Shown here: piece by piece, positions 1-9,619 of the stretch
Numbering within the stretch: position 1 is the first letter of the stretch
How the letters are laid out: each line of letters begins with the position of its first letter
NCBI GenBank assembly: GCA_918244965.1
Contig: CAKJYC010000012.1
Span: 1 to 64,000 of the forward strand
Direction: 5' to 3'
Length of the DNA stretch: 64,000 nucleotides
DNA from: Clostridiales bacterium
GTDB lineage: Bacteria; Bacillota; Clostridia; Christensenellales; CAG-138
Program-made: the position numbers and the translations under genes
The notes under the pieces: generated by a model
Database searches by the model: none
What the model saw: only the letters and a program-made list of their open reading frames with translations
What the model was told of the DNA's origin: nothing

Positions 1-144
1 GTGAAGGGCAGCGACACGCAGACGGTCACGCTTTCCGCGCTGTCCTACATCGAGCCGTTCCTGACCGCGTATTCAGGCAACACGGCCGCGCAGAACGCGA
101 TCTGCGCCTTCTACCAGTACGCCATGGCGTCGATCAGCTACTGA
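1..144 (+). CDS. 3' end of an unidentified protein (partial)
   Basis: Open frame 1 from base 1 (VKGSDTQTVTLSALSYIEPFLTAYSGN...MASISY*), stop 142-144, followed by a terminator hairpin. Confidence 0.6.
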   Translation: MKGSDTQTVTLSALSYIEPFLTAYSGNTAAQNAICAFYQYAMASISY

Positions 145-160
145 TCCTTATCACCTGACA

Positions 161-186
161 GGGGAGGTCGGTTCCGGCCTCCCTTT
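161..186 (+). terminator. Intrinsic-type terminator
   Basis: GGGAGGTCGG-TTC-CGGCCTCCC followed by a short TTT. Confidence 0.6.
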
Positions 187-311
187 CATCGTACCGGCGG
201 ATCACAAGGGCGGCGGACCGGCGCGGCGGTTTTGCTGCCGAAAAGTCCGCATTTCCTCTTGACAAACGCCCCGTTTTCGCGGTATCGTATACAAGGAAAC
301 AACCGCATATT

Positions 312-515
312 GTCCCGGAGGAGGGGTCCGGGAGAGATCGCATTTTTGACGCCGAAGGGGACCGCAAAAACTCTCAGGCAAAAGGATCGGACCCGGACGG
401 GACTCCGGAAAGGAAAGGGGTCTGTTCCCCTTTACGCCGACGGTGCAACCGGTGCCGCAATCGCGTCCCGGGAATCTCTCAGGCTCGTTACGGAGGCGCA
501 GGGTACAGGCGTACT
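312..515 (+). ncRNA. Tandem glycine riboswitch
   Basis: Two aptamer-like blocks: GGAGAG...GCCGAAGGGG...CTCTCAGGCAAAAGGA, then GCCGACGGTGCAA...AATCTCTCAGG; directly upstream of gcvT. Confidence 0.9.
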
Positions 516-577
516 TTGCGCTTTTTCATTTTCATCTGCGGCGGGCGCCGCATCATCACATTTTCGAGGAGGATCAT

Positions 578-1819
578 ATGAGCGAACTCAAACGTACCAA
601 ACTGTACGACGCGCACGTCAAAGCCGGCGCAACGATGGTCGACTTCGGCGGATGGGAAATGCCGATCCAGTATCCGGAGGGCATTGTCGCGGAGCATCTG
701 TACACCCGCCGCTGCTGCGGCCTGTTCGACGTAAGCCACATGGGCCGTCTTTTGATCGAGGGGCCGGAACGGCTGGCGTTTTTGCAGCATGTGCTTTCGA
801 GCAATGCGGCTGCGCTGGAGCTGAACCAGGCGCAGTACTGCATCATCCCGGACGAGAACGGCGTCGCCGTCGACGACGCGTACCTCTACCGGTTCGAGGA
901 GGAGCGGTATCTGCTCGTCGTCAATGCGGCGAACACCGAAAAGGACCTTGCGTGGTTCGAGCCGATCGTGAAGGACTTTGACTGCACGATCAGAAACATC
1001 ACGGGCGAGACCGTGTCGATCGCGGTGCAGGGCCCGGAGAGCGAAAACATCCTGAAGGTCCTGTCCGGCGGCGAGGAGATCACCAAGCCCGCTCGCAACA
1101 ACCTGTCCACGATGCTGCTTGAGGGTCACAAGGTCCGCATCGCGCGCACCGGCTACACAGCGGAGCCGATCGGCTACGAGCTGTTCCTGAAAAACGAGGA
1201 CGCAGACTGGATGTGGAACCGCCTGATCGAGCTCGGCGGCAAGCCGGCGGGCCTCGGCGCGCGCGACACGCTGCGCATGGAGGGCATGCTGCCGCTGTAC
1301 GGCGACGAGATGGGTCTCGACGTCGCGGGCGAGCCGATGCCGATCTTCGCGCTGGCGCTTGCGCGGTTCGCGGTCTCCTTCGACGAAGCGAAGGGCGAAT
1401 TCATCGGCCGCGAAGCGCTTCAAAAGCAGTCCGAGGCTGCAGCGTGCTTCCGCGCAAAGAACTATACGCCGGAAGCGATGGAGACGCTCAAAAAGCGCGT
1501 CCGTCCGATCGCGCTCGTCGATCGCGGCGTTATGCGCCACGGCATGCCGGTCTACCGGAACGGCGAGATGATCGGCTGGGTCACCAGCGGCACGATGATC
1601 CCGTATTACATGACCGAGGGCGAAGGCGCGGATGTGCGCCTGCTTCCCGAAACGGGCAAGCGTGCGATCGGCATCTGCTACATCAGCTCCGACGTGCCGG
1701 TGAACGGCGAGGTCGAGGTCGACGTGCGCGGCAAGCGTCTGAAGGCCGTCATCCCGTCGAAGCACATCAGCAACAACGTACCGCCTTACGTGGTACCTGT
1801 CATTTACAAACAGAAATAA
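578..1819 (+). CDS. gcvT: Glycine cleavage system aminomethyltransferase (T protein)
   Basis: MSELKRTKLYDAHVKAGATMVDFGGWEMPIQY...; RBS GAGGAGG; start trimmed from ORF 443..1819. Confidence 0.95.
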   Translation: MSELKRTKLYDAHVKAGATMVDFGGWEMPIQYPEGIVAEHLYTRRCCGLFDVSHMGRLLIEGPERLAFLQHVLSSNAAALELNQAQYCIIPDENGVAVDDAYLYRFEEERYLLVVNAANTEKDLAWFEPIVKDFDCTIRNITGETVSIAVQGPESENILKVLSGGEEITKPARNNLSTMLLEGHKVRIARTGYTAEPIGYELFLKNEDADWMWNRLIELGGKPAGLGARDTLRMEGMLPLYGDEMGLDVAGEPMPIFALALARFAVSFDEAKGEFIGREALQKQSEAAACFRAKNYTPEAMETLKKRVRPIALVDRGVMRHGMPVYRNGEMIGWVTSGTMIPYYMTEGEGADVRLLPETGKRAIGICYISSDVPVNGEVEVDVRGKRLKAVIPSKHISNNVPPYVVPVIYKQK

Positions 1820-1838
1820 ATTGCAGGAGGAATGAACC

Positions 1839-2213
1839 ATGACAATCAATCCCGAACTGAAGTACAGCCGTGACCACGAGTGGGTCAAGGAAGAAGACGG
1901 CCTTCTGGTGATCGGCATCTCCGATTTTGCACAGGATGCGCTGGGCGATCTCGTATTTGTGAACCTGCCTGAGGTCGGCGACGCAGTCACCGCCGGTGAA
2001 GCGTTCGGCGACGTCGAGTCCGTCAAAGCGGTTTCCGATCTGCTCTCCCCCGTTTCCGGCACCGTTGCCGAGATCAACGAAGAGCTTCTGGACGCGCCCG
2101 AAAAGCTGAACGAGGATCCCTACGGCGCGTGGATCATCAAGGTTTCCGACGTCACCGCGACCGAAGAGCTTCTGGACGCTGCGGCCTACGAAGCGTTCTG
2201 CGCGGAGGCATAA
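1839..2213 (+). CDS. gcvH: Glycine cleavage system H protein
   Basis: YSRDHEWVKEEDG...DVESVKAVSDLLSPVSG lipoylation-site motif. Confidence 0.96.
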   Translation: MTINPELKYSRDHEWVKEEDGLLVIGISDFAQDALGDLVFVNLPEVGDAVTAGEAFGDVESVKAVSDLLSPVSGTVAEINEELLDAPEKLNEDPYGAWIIKVSDVTATEELLDAAAYEAFCAEA

Positions 2214-2216
2214 GGC

Positions 2217-3530
2217 ATGGGAAGCTACGTTCCTTCCACCGAGGAACAGCGCCGGGAAATGCTTGAGGCGATCGGGCTTTCCTCCACGCGCGAGCTGTAT
2301 CGCGACGTGCCGGAAAGCATGATCTTAAACCGCCCGCTCGATCTGCCCGAAGGCAAGAGCGAGCTGGAGGTGCGCGCCGCCATGGAAGCGCTGGCAGCGA
2401 AGAATACCGTGTTCAAGACGGTGCTGCGCGGCGCGGGCGCGTACGATCATTACATCCCCTCGATCGTGAAGTACATTCCCGCAAAGGAGGAGTTCCTCAC
2501 CGCGTATACGCCCTATCAGGCGGAGATCTCGCAGGGCGTTTTGCAGTCGATCTTCGAGTATCAGACCATGATCGCGGAGCTGACCGGCATGGACGCAAGC
2601 AATGCGTCCGTGTACGACGGCGCGACCGCGGCGGCCGAAGCGGCGGCCATGTGCCGAGACCGCAAGCGCCGCGTGACCCTGATCTCGGCGACGACGCATC
2701 CGGACGTCATCAACACCGTCCGCACCTACTGCTACGGCACCAACGATACGCTTCAGGTCGTTCCGATGAAGGACGGCAAGACCGATCTCGACGCGCTGAA
2801 GGCCATGCTGAACGACGGCGTCGCCTCGTTCTATGTACAGCAGCCGAACTTCTACGGCCTGTTCGAGGACGCGGAGGCGCTGGGCGAAGCGGTCCATGCT
2901 GCGGGCGCCATGTTTGTGATGGGCTGCAATCCGATCGCGCTTGCGATCATGAAGACGCCGAGAGACTGCGGCGCGGACGTCGCGGTCGGCGAAGGACAGC
3001 CTCTGGGCCTTCCGATCGGCTTCGGCGGTCCGTACCTCGGCTTTATGGCGACGACCATGAAGCACATCCGCAAGCTCCCCGGCCGCATCGTCGGCGAAAC
3101 GACCGACCACGACGGCAGACGCGCGTACGTGCTGTCGCTGCAGGCGCGCGAGCAGCACATCCGCCGCGAAAAGGCGAGCTCCAACATCTGCTCGAACGAG
3201 GCGCTGTGCGCGCTGACCGCAGGTCTGTATATGGCGACGATGGGTCCCGACGGCATGGCCGAGGTCGCAAATCAGTGCATGGCAAAGGCGCATTATCTTC
3301 AGAAGGCGCTCTGTCAAATCGACGGCGTAACGCTGCGCTATGACGGCGCGTTCTTCCATGAATTCCTGCTCGACATGCCGAAGTGCAAAGAGATCGAACA
3401 GGCGCTTGCAAAGAAGGGCGTCCTGTCCGGCCTGCCCTATGAGGACGGCATGCTCTGGTGCGTGACCGAAAAGGCGTCGAAGGAAACGCTTGACGAGGTC
3501 GTCGCCGCGGTAAAGGAGGTGCTCGCATGA
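2217..3530 (+). CDS. gcvPA: Glycine dehydrogenase (decarboxylating) subunit 1
   Basis: YVPSTEEQRREMLEAIG...; typical GcvPA N-terminus and operon position. Confidence 0.95.
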   Translation: MGSYVPSTEEQRREMLEAIGLSSTRELYRDVPESMILNRPLDLPEGKSELEVRAAMEALAAKNTVFKTVLRGAGAYDHYIPSIVKYIPAKEEFLTAYTPYQAEISQGVLQSIFEYQTMIAELTGMDASNASVYDGATAAAEAAAMCRDRKRRVTLISATTHPDVINTVRTYCYGTNDTLQVVPMKDGKTDLDALKAMLNDGVASFYVQQPNFYGLFEDAEALGEAVHAAGAMFVMGCNPIALAIMKTPRDCGADVAVGEGQPLGLPIGFGGPYLGFMATTMKHIRKLPGRIVGETTDHDGRRAYVLSLQAREQHIRREKASSNICSNEALCALTAGLYMATMGPDGMAEVANQCMAKAHYLQKALCQIDGVTLRYDGAFFHEFLLDMPKCKEIEQALAKKGVLSGLPYEDGMLWCVTEKASKETLDEVVAAVKEVLA

Positions 3531-4930
3531 ACCTGATCTTTGAAAAAAGCGTCAAGGGACGCAAGTGCGATATCCTGCCGAAGCTGGACGTCGAGCCGGT
3601 CGCGCTGCCGGAGAATCTGCAGCGCGAGACCGCGCCGCGTCTGCCCGAAATGAGCGAAACCGACGTGTCGCGCCACTATACCGAGCTCAATAAGCAGGTT
3701 CACGGCGTCAACTGCGGCTTCTATCCGCTCGGCTCCTGCACCATGAAGTACAACCCGCGCATCGACGAAGAGGCGGCGGCGCTCGAAGGCTTCACGAACA
3801 TCCATCCGCTTGCGCCGAAGTCCACGGTCCGCGGCGCTTTGGAGGTGCTTGAAACGCTGCAGGCGGATCTTTGCGAGATCACCGGCATGGACGGCATGAC
3901 GTTCGAGCCCGCGGCAGGCGCGCACGGCGAATTCACCGGCGTGCTGCTCATCAAGCAGTACCACGATTCGCACAACGACACGAAGCGCACCAAGATCATC
4001 GTCCCCGATTCCGCGCACGGCACCAACCCCGCGACGGCGGCGATGTGCGGCTATCAGGTCGTCAACATCCCCTCCGCGCCGGACGGCTGCGTCGATCTCG
4101 ACGCGCTGAGATCCGTGCTCGGCGAGGACACGGCGGGCCTGATGCTGACGAACCCGAACACGGTCGGCATCTTCGACGAGAACATCCTTGAGATCACGAA
4201 GCTCGTGCACGAGGCGGGCGGCCTGTGCTACTACGACGGCGCAAACACGAACGCGATCATGGGCGTCGTGCGTCCCGGCGACATGGGCTTTGACTGCATC
4301 CACCTGAACCTGCACAAGACGTTCGCCACCCCGCACGGCGGCGGCGGCCCCGGCGCAGGCGCGGTCGGCTGTAAGGAGTTCTTAAAGCCGTTCCTGCCGC
4401 ATTCGGCGCTGATGGACCGGCCCGGCAGGGTCCAGGTCCGCGCGTTCATGGGCAACTTCCTCGTGTGCGTGCGCGCGCTGGCGTATGTGATGACGCTCGG
4501 CCGCGAGGGCATTCCGGAGGCGGCGACCAACGCGGTGCTGAATGCAAACTACCTGATGCAAAAGATCAAGGGCACGTTCACGCCCGCGTTCGACCGCATC
4601 TGCATGCATGAATTCGTACTCGACCTTTCGGGCTACGAGAAGGAAACCGGCGTGTCCGCGCTCGACGTCGCGAAGTCGCTGATCGACTACGGCATGCATC
4701 CGCCGACAATGTATTTCCCGCTGATCGTGCACGAGGCGCTGATGCTTGAGCCGACCGAGACGGAAAGCAAGGAAACGCTCGACTGGGCGGCGGACGTGTT
4801 CCGCAAGCTGTACGAGCTCGGCAAGACCGATCCGGAATTCATGCACAACGCGCCGCACAACACCCCGATCGGCCGGCCCGACGAGGTCAAGGCGGCGAGA
4901 AATCCGATCGTGCGCTACACCTTTGCATGA
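3527..4930 (+). CDS. gcvPB: Glycine dehydrogenase (decarboxylating) subunit 2
   Basis: HYTELNKQVHGVNCGFYPLGSCTMKYNPRI..., LNLHKTFATPHGGGGPGAG PLP motif; ATGA overlap with gcvPA. Confidence 0.96.
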   Translation: MNLIFEKSVKGRKCDILPKLDVEPVALPENLQRETAPRLPEMSETDVSRHYTELNKQVHGVNCGFYPLGSCTMKYNPRIDEEAAALEGFTNIHPLAPKSTVRGALEVLETLQADLCEITGMDGMTFEPAAGAHGEFTGVLLIKQYHDSHNDTKRTKIIVPDSAHGTNPATAAMCGYQVVNIPSAPDGCVDLDALRSVLGEDTAGLMLTNPNTVGIFDENILEITKLVHEAGGLCYYDGANTNAIMGVVRPGDMGFDCIHLNLHKTFATPHGGGGPGAGAVGCKEFLKPFLPHSALMDRPGRVQVRAFMGNFLVCVRALAYVMTLGREGIPEAATNAVLNANYLMQKIKGTFTPAFDRICMHEFVLDLSGYEKETGVSALDVAKSLIDYGMHPPTMYFPLIVHEALMLEPTETESKETLDWAADVFRKLYELGKTDPEFMHNAPHNTPIGRPDEVKAARNPIVRYTFA

Positions 4931-5901
4931 TCGGCACGATCCGGGTCTTTGAAAGCGAGGGGTTCGATCCCCATCGCAATCTTGCGATCGAGCAGCACCT
5001 GCTGGAAACCGTTGAAGGCGGGTGCTGCCTTCTTTATCTGTGGCAGAACGCGCGCACGGTCGTGATCGGCCGCAACCAGAACGCGTGGGCCGAATGCCGC
5101 ACGACACGGCTTATTGAGGACGGCGGCAAACTCGCGCGGCGTCTTTCCGGCGGCGGCGCGGTCTATCACGACCTCGGCAACCTGAACTTCACGTTTTTGC
5201 TGCGCGAGGAGGACTACGACCTACAAAAGCAGCTTTCGGTGATCCAAACGGCGTGCGCCATATGCGGGATCGAAACGGAGCTGTCCGGGCGAAACGACGT
5301 GCTTGCGTCCGGGCGCAAGTTCTCCGGCAACGCGTTCTATCATCACGAGGGCCGCGCGTACCACCACGGCACGCTGCTCATTGACGTCGACGCGGACGCC
5401 ATGGCGCGGTATCTTTCCCCGTCGAAGGCGAAGCTGCAGGCAAAGGGCGTCGAAAGCGTGCGTTCGCGCATCGTGAATCTGAAGGAGCTGAACCCGGCGC
5501 TGACCGTCGAACGGCTGAAAGCCGCGATGATCCGGGCGTTTTCCGAGGTGTACGGCCTTGCGGTCTCCGCCCCGGCCGCGCTTGATGCGGCGCGGGTCGA
5601 GGCGCTTGCCGCGCACTACGCAAGCGACGCGTGGCTGTTCGGACAAAAGCTGCCGTTCACCTTTCGCTGTGAATCGCGGTTCCCCTGGGGCGGGATCGAA
5701 CTGCAGCTTTTTGTCGATCGCGGTGTGATCCAAAACGCCGCGGTGTTCACCGACGATATGGACCCCGACGCCGCGCCGAAGCTAAAGCAAACGCTTTGCG
5801 GCTGCCCCTTTTCGCTTGCGGCGATGGCGGCGCACATCGAAGCGACTTCCCTCCCGCACGCGCGGGATCTCATCCAAATGCTGACGGAACAGGAGATTTG
5901 A
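4927..5901 (+). CDS. lplA: Lipoate--protein ligase A
   Basis: LARRLSGGGAVYHDLGNLNFTF motif; ATGA overlap with gcvPB. Confidence 0.92.
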   Translation: MIGTIRVFESEGFDPHRNLAIEQHLLETVEGGCCLLYLWQNARTVVIGRNQNAWAECRTTRLIEDGGKLARRLSGGGAVYHDLGNLNFTFLLREEDYDLQKQLSVIQTACAICGIETELSGRNDVLASGRKFSGNAFYHHEGRAYHHGTLLIDVDADAMARYLSPSKAKLQAKGVESVRSRIVNLKELNPALTVERLKAAMIRAFSEVYGLAVSAPAALDAARVEALAAHYASDAWLFGQKLPFTFRCESRFPWGGIELQLFVDRGVIQNAAVFTDDMDPDAAPKLKQTLCGCPFSLAAMAAHIEATSLPHARDLIQMLTEQEI

Positions 5902-5902
5902 T

Positions 5903-7267
5903 ATGTACGATTTTGATCTGATCGTCGTGGGCGGCGGCCCCGGCGGATACGAAGCGGCGCTTCATGCCGCAAAGCTCGGTTTGAAAACCGCTTTGATCGA
6001 AAAGGACTTTGTCGGCGGCACATGCCTGAATCGCGGCTGCATCCCGACCAAGGCGCTGCTGCACGCATCCTCGGTCTATGAGGAAGCGAAAAACGGCGCA
6101 GGTTTCGGCGTCCATGCCGAACCGACGTTCGACCTTGCCGAAATCTATGCCTACAAGCAGGGCGTCGTCGAAAAGCTGCGCGCGGGCGTCGAGGGACTTT
6201 TGAAGAGCGCAAAGGTCACGGTGCTTCGCGGCGTCGGCACGCTGACGGCTCCGCACACCGTGGCGGTCGACGGCGCGGCGTACAGCGCGCAGAGCATCCT
6301 TTTAGCAACCGGCTCCGTGCCCGCGCGTCCGCCGATCCCCGGCCTCGATCTTGACGGCGTTCTGACCTCGGACGAACTGCTTTCGGGTGTCGCGTCGTTC
6401 CAATCGATCGTCATCATCGGCGGCGGCGTGATCGGCATGGAGTTTGCGACGTTCTTCAATGATCTCGGCGTCGACGTGACTGTGGTCGAGGGCCTCGACC
6501 GGCTGTTGCCGCTTCTGGATAAGGAGCTCGGCCAGAACCTTTCGATGATCATGAAAAAGCGCGGCGTGAAGATCTTCACCGGCGCCATGGTCAAATCGGT
6601 CACAAAGACGGAGAACGGGCTTTCCGTGAACTTCGAGTCCAAGGGCGCGCCCGCAAGCGCCGAAGCCGAGGTCGTGCTCTGCGCGATCGGCCGCAGACCG
6701 TATACGGACGGGCTGTTCGGCGAGGGCGTTTCGCTCGAAATGGACGGCCGCCGCATCAGGGTCAACGAGAAGTTCGAGACCTCGATGGAGGGCGTCTGGG
6801 CGATCGGCGACGTCTCCGCAAAGATCCAGCTTGCGCACGTCGCGACGGCGCAGGGGCTTTTTGCGGTCAACGAGATCGCGGGCAGGGCGAACGGCGTCGA
6901 CCTTTCGATCGTGCCGAGCTGCGTGTACACGCGGCCGGAAATCGCTTCCGTCGGCATGACCGAGCAGGAAGCGAAGGACGCGGGCATCCCGGTGAAGGCC
7001 GGCAAAGTCACGCTGTTCAGTAACGGCCGCACCGTCATCATCAACGGCGACCGCGGCTTTATGAAGGTGCTTGCGCATGCCGAAACGCGCCGCATCCTCG
7101 GCGTGCAGATGATGGGCGCAAATGTCAGCGATATGATCGGCGAGCTCGGCCTTGCGATCGCAAACGGGCAGACGGTTGAGGACCTTTTGAAAGCCATGCG
7201 TCCGCATCCGACCTTCGAGGAAGCGCTGACCGACGCGCTTTTGGATCTTTCCGCCAAGCTCGGCTGA
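5903..7267 (+). CDS. lpdA: Dihydrolipoyl dehydrogenase
   Basis: FAD motif VVGGGPGGYEAALHAAKLG; redox-active GGTCLNRGCIPTKALLH; C-terminal MRPHPTFEEALTDAL. Confidence 0.95.
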   Translation: MYDFDLIVVGGGPGGYEAALHAAKLGLKTALIEKDFVGGTCLNRGCIPTKALLHASSVYEEAKNGAGFGVHAEPTFDLAEIYAYKQGVVEKLRAGVEGLLKSAKVTVLRGVGTLTAPHTVAVDGAAYSAQSILLATGSVPARPPIPGLDLDGVLTSDELLSGVASFQSIVIIGGGVIGMEFATFFNDLGVDVTVVEGLDRLLPLLDKELGQNLSMIMKKRGVKIFTGAMVKSVTKTENGLSVNFESKGAPASAEAEVVLCAIGRRPYTDGLFGEGVSLEMDGRRIRVNEKFETSMEGVWAIGDVSAKIQLAHVATAQGLFAVNEIAGRANGVDLSIVPSCVYTRPEIASVGMTEQEAKDAGIPVKAGKVTLFSNGRTVIINGDRGFMKVLAHAETRRILGVQMMGANVSDMIGELGLAIANGQTVEDLLKAMRPHPTFEEALTDALLDLSAKLG

Positions 7268-7278
7268 TGCGAATGTTG

Positions 7279-7318
7279 CAAAAGCTCCCGATTCCGAACC
7301 GGTTCGGGAGCTTTTTTC
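7279..7318 (+). terminator. Intrinsic terminator after gcv/lpd operon
   Basis: AAAAGCTCCCGA...TTCGGGAGCTTTTTT. Confidence 0.9.
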
Positions 7319-7384
7319 ATTGCGCGAACGGGCGAAATTTGATATAATAAAAAAACAGAACCGTTCCGGAAGGAGGACAGATGC

Positions 7385-8710
7385 ATGCAGGAGCAACGGA
7401 CATTGATGAACGCGGCGCTCGGCGAGCCGCTGGCTGCGCGGCTGCGGCCGGAAACGATCGACGAGATCGTGGGGCAAACGCATCTCTTGGGTCCCGGCCG
7501 GATCCTTCGCCGTATCATCGAGCAGGACGCGGTGTCCTCCATGATCTTCTGGGGGCCGCCGGGCGTCGGCAAGACGACGCTCGCGCACGTGATCGCCAAC
7601 CACACCAAGGCGAAGTTCATCAACTTCTCCGCCGTGACGAGCGGCATCCGCGAGATCCGCACGGTCATGCAGCAGGCGGATGAAAACCGCATGTATGGCG
7701 AAAAGACGATCGTGTTCGTCGACGAGATCCACCGCTTCAACAAGGCGCAGCAGGACGCGTTTTTGCCGTTTGTCGAGAAGGGCAGCATCATCCTGATCGG
7801 CGCGACGACCGAGAATCCGTCGTTCGAGGTCAACGGCGCGCTTCTGTCGCGCTGCAAGGTGTTCGTGCTGAAGGCGCTTTCGGAGAACGACCTTGCGACG
7901 CTTTTGCGCCGCGCGATCGACAGCGACAAGGGCTTCGGCAGACAGCAGGTCGTCGTTTCGGACGACGTGCTGCACATGATCGCCGTGTTCGCAAACGGCG
8001 ACGCGCGCACTGCGCTGTCCACGCTCGAAATGGCGGTGCTGAACGGAGACTATAAGGACGGCGTGACGACCGTCACGGTCGAAACGGTTGAGCAATGCAC
8101 CTCGAAAAAATCGCTGCTGTACGACAAAAACGGCGAGGAACACTACAACCTGATCTCCGCGCTGCACAAATCCATGCGCAATTCCGACCCGGATGCGGCC
8201 GTTTACTGGCTCGCGCGCATGCTTGAGGCCGGCGAGGACCCGATCTATATCGCGCGGCGCGTCACGCGCTTTGCAAGCGAGGACGTCGGACTTGCCGATC
8301 CGAGGGCGCTGGAGCTTTCCGTCGCCGCATATCAGGCCTGTCATCTGATCGGGATGCCGGAGTGCGCGGTGCATCTCACGGAGGCAGTGGTCTATCTTTC
8401 GATCGCGCCGAAATCCAATGCGCTCGACGTCGCGTACATGCGCGCGCGTGACGACGCTGTGAAACAGCTTGCCGAGCCGGTGCCGATGCATATCCGCAAT
8501 GCGCCGACCAAGCTGATGAAGGACCTCGGCTACGGCAAGGGTTACCGTTACGCGCACGACTACGCCGAGAAGATGACTGACATGCAGTGTCTGCCGGATT
8601 CGCTCGTCGGCACGACGTATTACGAACCGACCGAACAGGGACTTGAAGTGCGGTTCAAGGAACGGCTGGAGCAGATCAAGGCATGGAAGGCCGCGCAAAA
8701 ACAGAAATAA
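7385..8710 (+). CDS. rarA: Replication-associated recombination protein A (AAA ATPase)
   Basis: MIFWGPPGVGKTTLAHVIAN Walker A, VFVDEIHRFNKAQQDAFLP; RBS AGGAGG. Confidence 0.93.
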   Translation: MQEQRTLMNAALGEPLAARLRPETIDEIVGQTHLLGPGRILRRIIEQDAVSSMIFWGPPGVGKTTLAHVIANHTKAKFINFSAVTSGIREIRTVMQQADENRMYGEKTIVFVDEIHRFNKAQQDAFLPFVEKGSIILIGATTENPSFEVNGALLSRCKVFVLKALSENDLATLLRRAIDSDKGFGRQQVVVSDDVLHMIAVFANGDARTALSTLEMAVLNGDYKDGVTTVTVETVEQCTSKKSLLYDKNGEEHYNLISALHKSMRNSDPDAAVYWLARMLEAGEDPIYIARRVTRFASEDVGLADPRALELSVAAYQACHLIGMPECAVHLTEAVVYLSIAPKSNALDVAYMRARDDAVKQLAEPVPMHIRNAPTKLMKDLGYGKGYRYAHDYAEKMTDMQCLPDSLVGTTYYEPTEQGLEVRFKERLEQIKAWKAAQKQK

Positions 8711-8712
8711 AG

Positions 8713-8745
8713 AAACAGAGGAACGGAAAACCGCTCCTCTGTTCA
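8713..8745. terminator. Bidirectional hairpin between convergent rarA and parB
   Basis: AACAGAGGAACGG-AAAA-CCGCTCCTCTGTT. Confidence 0.7.
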
Positions 8746-8764
8746 TTATATGCGCGTAATACCG

Positions 8765-9619
8765 TTAATCCTCTTTTACGATCGCGCGGTAAATGCGGTC
8801 GAGATCGTCACGGGAATAATAGTGGATGATCAGCTTGCCCTTCTCCTCACTGCCCTGCACGGCGACCTTGGTGCCGAGTTCGGCGCGCATACGATGCAGC
8901 GCACTTTTCATCTCCGGCGACGGCTCGCGCTCAGTGCGTTTCTGATTTTTCGGCATTTCGGCAAAGCGCAGTTCGTCCTCCAGGCGGCGCACCGACCAGT
9001 CGTTTTCCACACACTTTTCCGCAAGCTCCGCCTGCAGATGCGGGTCTGCAACGCCTGCAAGCATCTTGCCGTGACCGGCGGACAGCTTTCCGCTCTTCAC
9101 CAGCGTTTGCACCGGACGGGACAACGTCAAAAGACGCAGCGCGTTTGCGATCGCGGGACGACTCTTCCCGACGCGCTCGGAGACCTCCTCCTGTGTCAGA
9201 TCGTGCTGCTCCATCAACAGCTTCAGTGCGGCCGCCTCCTCGATCGGGTTCAGATCCTCGCGCTGAATGTTCTCGATCAGCGCGATCTCCATCACGGCGG
9301 ACTCGTCGATGTCCGACAGCACGACGGGGACGGTCCTGAGGCCGGCGATCCGCGCCGCGCGGTAACGGCGTTCGCCCGCGATGATCGTATACCGGTCGCC
9401 GTTGCGCTTGACAAGGATCGGCTGCATGACGCCGTGCCGCTTGATCGAAGCGGCAAGCTCGTTCAGTTTGTCGGGATCGAATGTCTTTCTCGGCTGATTC
9501 GGATTCGTGTCAATGCTGTATAAATCGACCTCAAACGACGTTTTGCCCGGGTCTTCCGGCGTTTCGATCTCGTCCAGCAGCGCGTCCAGTCCGCGCCCAA
9601 GCCCCTTATTCTTTGCCAT
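8765..9619 (-). CDS. parB: Chromosome partitioning protein ParB
   Basis: MAKNKGLGRGLDALLDE..., IAGERRYRAARIAGL, ENIQREDLNPIEEA motifs; start trimmed from ORF 8765..9688. Confidence 0.95.
   Translation of the reverse strand: MAKNKGLGRGLDALLDEIETPEDPGKTSFEVDLYSIDTNPNQPRKTFDPDKLNELAASIKRHGVMQPILVKRNGDRYTIIAGERRYRAARIAGLRTVPVVLSDIDESAVMEIALIENIQREDLNPIEEAAALKLLMEQHDLTQEEVSERVGKSRPAIANALRLLTLSRPVQTLVKSGKLSAGHGKMLAGVADPHLQAELAEKCVENDWSVRRLEDELRFAEMPKNQKRTEREPSPEMKSALHRMRAELGTKVAVQGSEEKGKLIIHYYSRDDLDRIYRAIVKED

Noticed and set aside
232-981. 249-aa plus-strand ORF over the gcvT leader
   Set aside because: Overlaps the glycine riboswitch and gcvT in another frame; Arg/Gly-rich with no domain.
488-2077. 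529-aa minus-strand ORF opposite gcvT/gcvH
   Set aside because: Shadow of well-supported gcvT/gcvH; Arg/Ala/His-rich composition, no recognisable domain.
6151-8746. Long minus-strand ORFs (623 and 814 aa) across lpdA/rarA
   Set aside because: Antisense shadow ORFs of high-GC coding DNA; low-complexity, family-less translations, while the plus strand encodes clear LpdA and RarA.
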